Origin: Gloeophyllum trabeum ATCC 11539 | Taxonomy: Eukaryota; Basidiomycota; Agaricomycetes; Gloeophyllales; Gloeophyllaceae | Assembly (NCBI RefSeq): GCF_000344685.1 | Contig: NW_006920412.1 | Coordinates: 1,033,705-1,097,704 of the forward strand | Length of the DNA stretch: 64,000 bases | Reading direction: 5' to 3' | In this document: piece by piece, positions 62,319 through 64,000 of the stretch | How positions within the stretch are numbered: the stretch's first letter is position 1 | How the letters are laid out: each line of letters starts with the position of its first letter | Notes under the pieces: generated by a model | The model's input: only the letters and a program-made list of their open reading frames with translations | What the model was told of the DNA's origin: nothing | Databases searched by the model: none | Program-made: the position numbers and the translations under genes

Positions 62319-64000
62319 TCACTCCCGAGGCGCCTTCTCCCGGATTGCACTCGCATCCGCAGAGGCATCCACGGTTGTATCCGCTGTCGTGTCCGCCGCT
62401 GTGTCCGCCGCTGTGTCCACTGAGGTATCAGCCGCCGTGGTCGCAGCTAATCTCCTCTTCTCTGGGACCTTCTTCATATCACTACCAGGGGTACCGGTAT
62501 TCGTAGACGTACTGGGCGACGGCGAATGACTCCCACCTGCCCCCTGCCGCGGCGGAGTGGCCGCAATCACATCGGCATACGAGGGAGGGTTGAAGCGCTG
62601 TCTTGACCTAGGCGGCGTCGTGATATAATCGCCTTGATCATCGTCGTCCAGAAGAGACGGAGAGGTCACGTCTCGGCGAGGCGAAGAGAGAATGACGTCG
62701 ATGGACTGGGATTGGTGGTGCAGCGAGGTGGTGCTCTCAGACCCGGCGCTCGTCGTCCGGCTGTGCCAGCCTGCCCGCGAGGGGGAGAGGCCGCCTTCGA
62801 CGTCCGTGGATGCGATCGTGAATTCTGTGCTCGGCATCCGGCGGGAAACGTAGGTATTGCGGTGTGCCACAGCGGCCGTGGTCGTGTTCGTGTTCGCCAT
62901 ACCGCTCAGGTTGAGGGGAGTGGTGGTGCCCATCTCGGTCATGTCGCCTGAGAAGGCCGTCGTGCCGGAAAGTGAATGCTTGTGAAGCGTCCCGTTGTTC
63001 CCGTTGACTCCTGGCTGCTCCCAGTTCTCTTTGGCCTGTCGACGCTTGCGGATAATTCTCCAGGCTACAATACCAAGGATAGCAGACAGCAGCGCGATAG
63101 CGCCGACTACACCACCCGCAATTGCGCCGACAGGGGTCTTCTTCGACGAAGTGTCATCAGGGAGGTCGGAATGGCCTGACCAGACTAGTCAGCATCTGAA
63201 GGTCATGGAGGAGTTGTGAACACGCTCACCCTGCCCAGCCAGATTCTGAGCTGAAGTCAGATCGAATATCCCGTTCGACCATGTCGTAGCTAGGTTGACG
63301 CCCTAAGCTTATCTCCTACTTTTGCATAATTCATGAAGACTCACGATCGGTACCCGCCCAGTACGGTATGGCAGTGGTGTCTGGCACGGTGAAGTTACTT
63401 GTGGGCCAATATCTAGAGTCACCTCAGAGCAAGCACAGTCGGATATACCAACCTAACTCACGTGCTTGTAGAGTAGTAGCCGGTGCAGTTAGTCTTGTAT
63501 GCATCCCAGCTAGACCCGGGGACCACTCTTCAGTATGCAACAAGGCAAGGCATGTATTTACGGAGACGTACGTATGGACCGACTCTGCAAATGCTGAGCC
63601 TTGGCACAAGGTGCAAGCGCTGATCAGATTGTATGCAGACCAGGAACTATAAATGTACGTCAAGAAAGCTCGGGATTGCTTAATGCAACGAACGCTCACC
63701 ATTCACAGACGTCTACAGGCGTGCACGTCTGCCCGGGTGTATTGTACGAGGTGATGGGATTGTTCTGCAGAGGCTGGATAGTCCAGCCTACGCATTGAGT
63801 CGATATCGTCAGCCATAGGACGCATCGAAAAGCAAGTCACTACTTACTTCCTTCGTTGCATCTCGCCAACAAGTACGCCAGGACAAGGCACGGCGACTGT
63901 TGCAGGTGATTGTCCATCCAGCTATATTGGGACTGGCACACGACATTGGAGTTGACGGACAGGACTTTGGCTTTGGCGTCGTTGAGCGTGCAGCCGTTAG
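62319..64000 (-). CDS. Single-pass membrane protein, 5' end outside window
   Basis: Partial: the start lies beyond the right edge and transcription runs leftward to a stop at 62319. The ectodomain is Cys-rich and split by several introns (YSWMDNHLQQSPCLVLAYLL, then YNLISACTLCQGSAF), a pattern I recall from basidiomycete secreted/membrane hypotheticals. One helix follows a SSKKTP stalk (VGAIAGGVVGAIALLSAILG, near 63115-63055) and then the basic stop-transfer RIIRKRRQ. The cytosolic tail of about 240 residues is Ser/Thr/Pro-rich, with a repetitive end (DTAADTAADTTADTT). It may be a surface sensor or adhesion-type protein. Inner exon borders at 63180-63850 were not fixed. Confidence 0.6.
62340..62430. 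repeat. Degenerate 12-bp tandem repeat inside coding tail
   Basis: About seven imperfect copies of a 12-base unit around GTGTCCGCCGCT encode repeated Asp-Thr-Ala-Ala-like tetrapeptides on the minus strand. Two adjacent copies are nearly identical (62396-62420), typical of slippage. Confidence 0.6.

Overview
The window is nuclear DNA of a filamentous basidiomycete, most likely an Agaricomycete. Almost every gene is split by many short introns (about 43-90 nt, GT-AG with CTNA-type branch sites). Coding density is high, no transposon, rRNA or tRNA is evident, and the recognisable proteins are fungal (Erf2, Atg15, Cmr1, Csm3, Spt8, Spt6, Mdm20, Nce101). Exon boundaries were placed by hand from reading-frame continuity, splice signals and remembered family motifs. 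No database was searched.

Layout, left to right. 0.3-2.7 kb: palmitoyltransferase ERF2 (-). 3.4-6.7 kb: two tandem F-box-like paralogs (+). 7.0-8.0 kb: a short-chain dehydrogenase (+). 8.3-9.7 kb: autophagic lipase ATG15 (-). 10-12 kb: a membrane protein of unknown function (+). 13.2-15.2 kb: an MFS transporter (+). 15.7-17.5 kb: a protein I do not recognise (-). 18-18.9 kb: an AIM34-like SAP protein (+). 19.4-21.8 kb: CMR1 (+). 22.3-23.4 kb: a zinc-finger protein (+). 23.6-25.1 kb: CSM3/TIPIN (-). 25.3-26.1 kb: a hypothetical protein (-). 26.6-27.8 kb: an N-terminal methyltransferase (+). 28-31.1 kb: mitochondrial-type adenylate kinase and a COQ11-like SDR (-). 31.6-32.7 kb: a secreted DPBB protein (-). 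34.2-35.5 kb: SCAMP (+). 36.1-38.5 kb: PAB1 (+). 38.9-39.7 kb: a four-helix membrane protein (+). 39.9-42.0 kb: SRP54 (-). 42.1-44.5 kb: SPT8 (+). 44.9-46.2 kb: a methyltransferase (+). 46.5-50.4 kb: NAA25/MDM20 (-). 50.6-50.8 kb: NCE101 (+). 50.9-51.5 kb: a deaminase (-). 51.7-57.0 kb: SPT6 (+). 57.3-58.7 kb: a third, frameshifted F-box copy (-). 59.0-60.1 kb: RFA2/RPA32 (+). 60.5-62.0 kb: a divergent RFA2-like paralog (+). 62.3 kb to the right edge: a membrane protein whose start lies outside (-).

Most genes are housekeeping: protein targeting and acylation, mRNA binding, chromatin and transcription (Spt6, Spt8), replication and genome maintenance (Cmr1, Csm3, Rfa2), and mitochondrial metabolism. 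They are not an operon or a metabolic cluster. Several pairs are head to head with short shared promoters (SRP54/SPT8 92 bp, NAA25/NCE101 222 bp, deaminase/SPT6 206 bp).

The most unusual signals are: a tandem RPA32 duplication in which one copy has diverged strongly, gained a long disordered insert, and keeps all four comparable intron positions and phases; a three-member F-box-like family with conserved gene structure and one decayed inverted copy about 50 kb away; an identical 14-mer combining ACGCGT and TGACGTCA upstream of two unrelated genes; paired MCB-type ACGCGT boxes upstream of RFA2 and CSM3; an apparent excess of GC-AG introns; and many exons of 4-21 nt.
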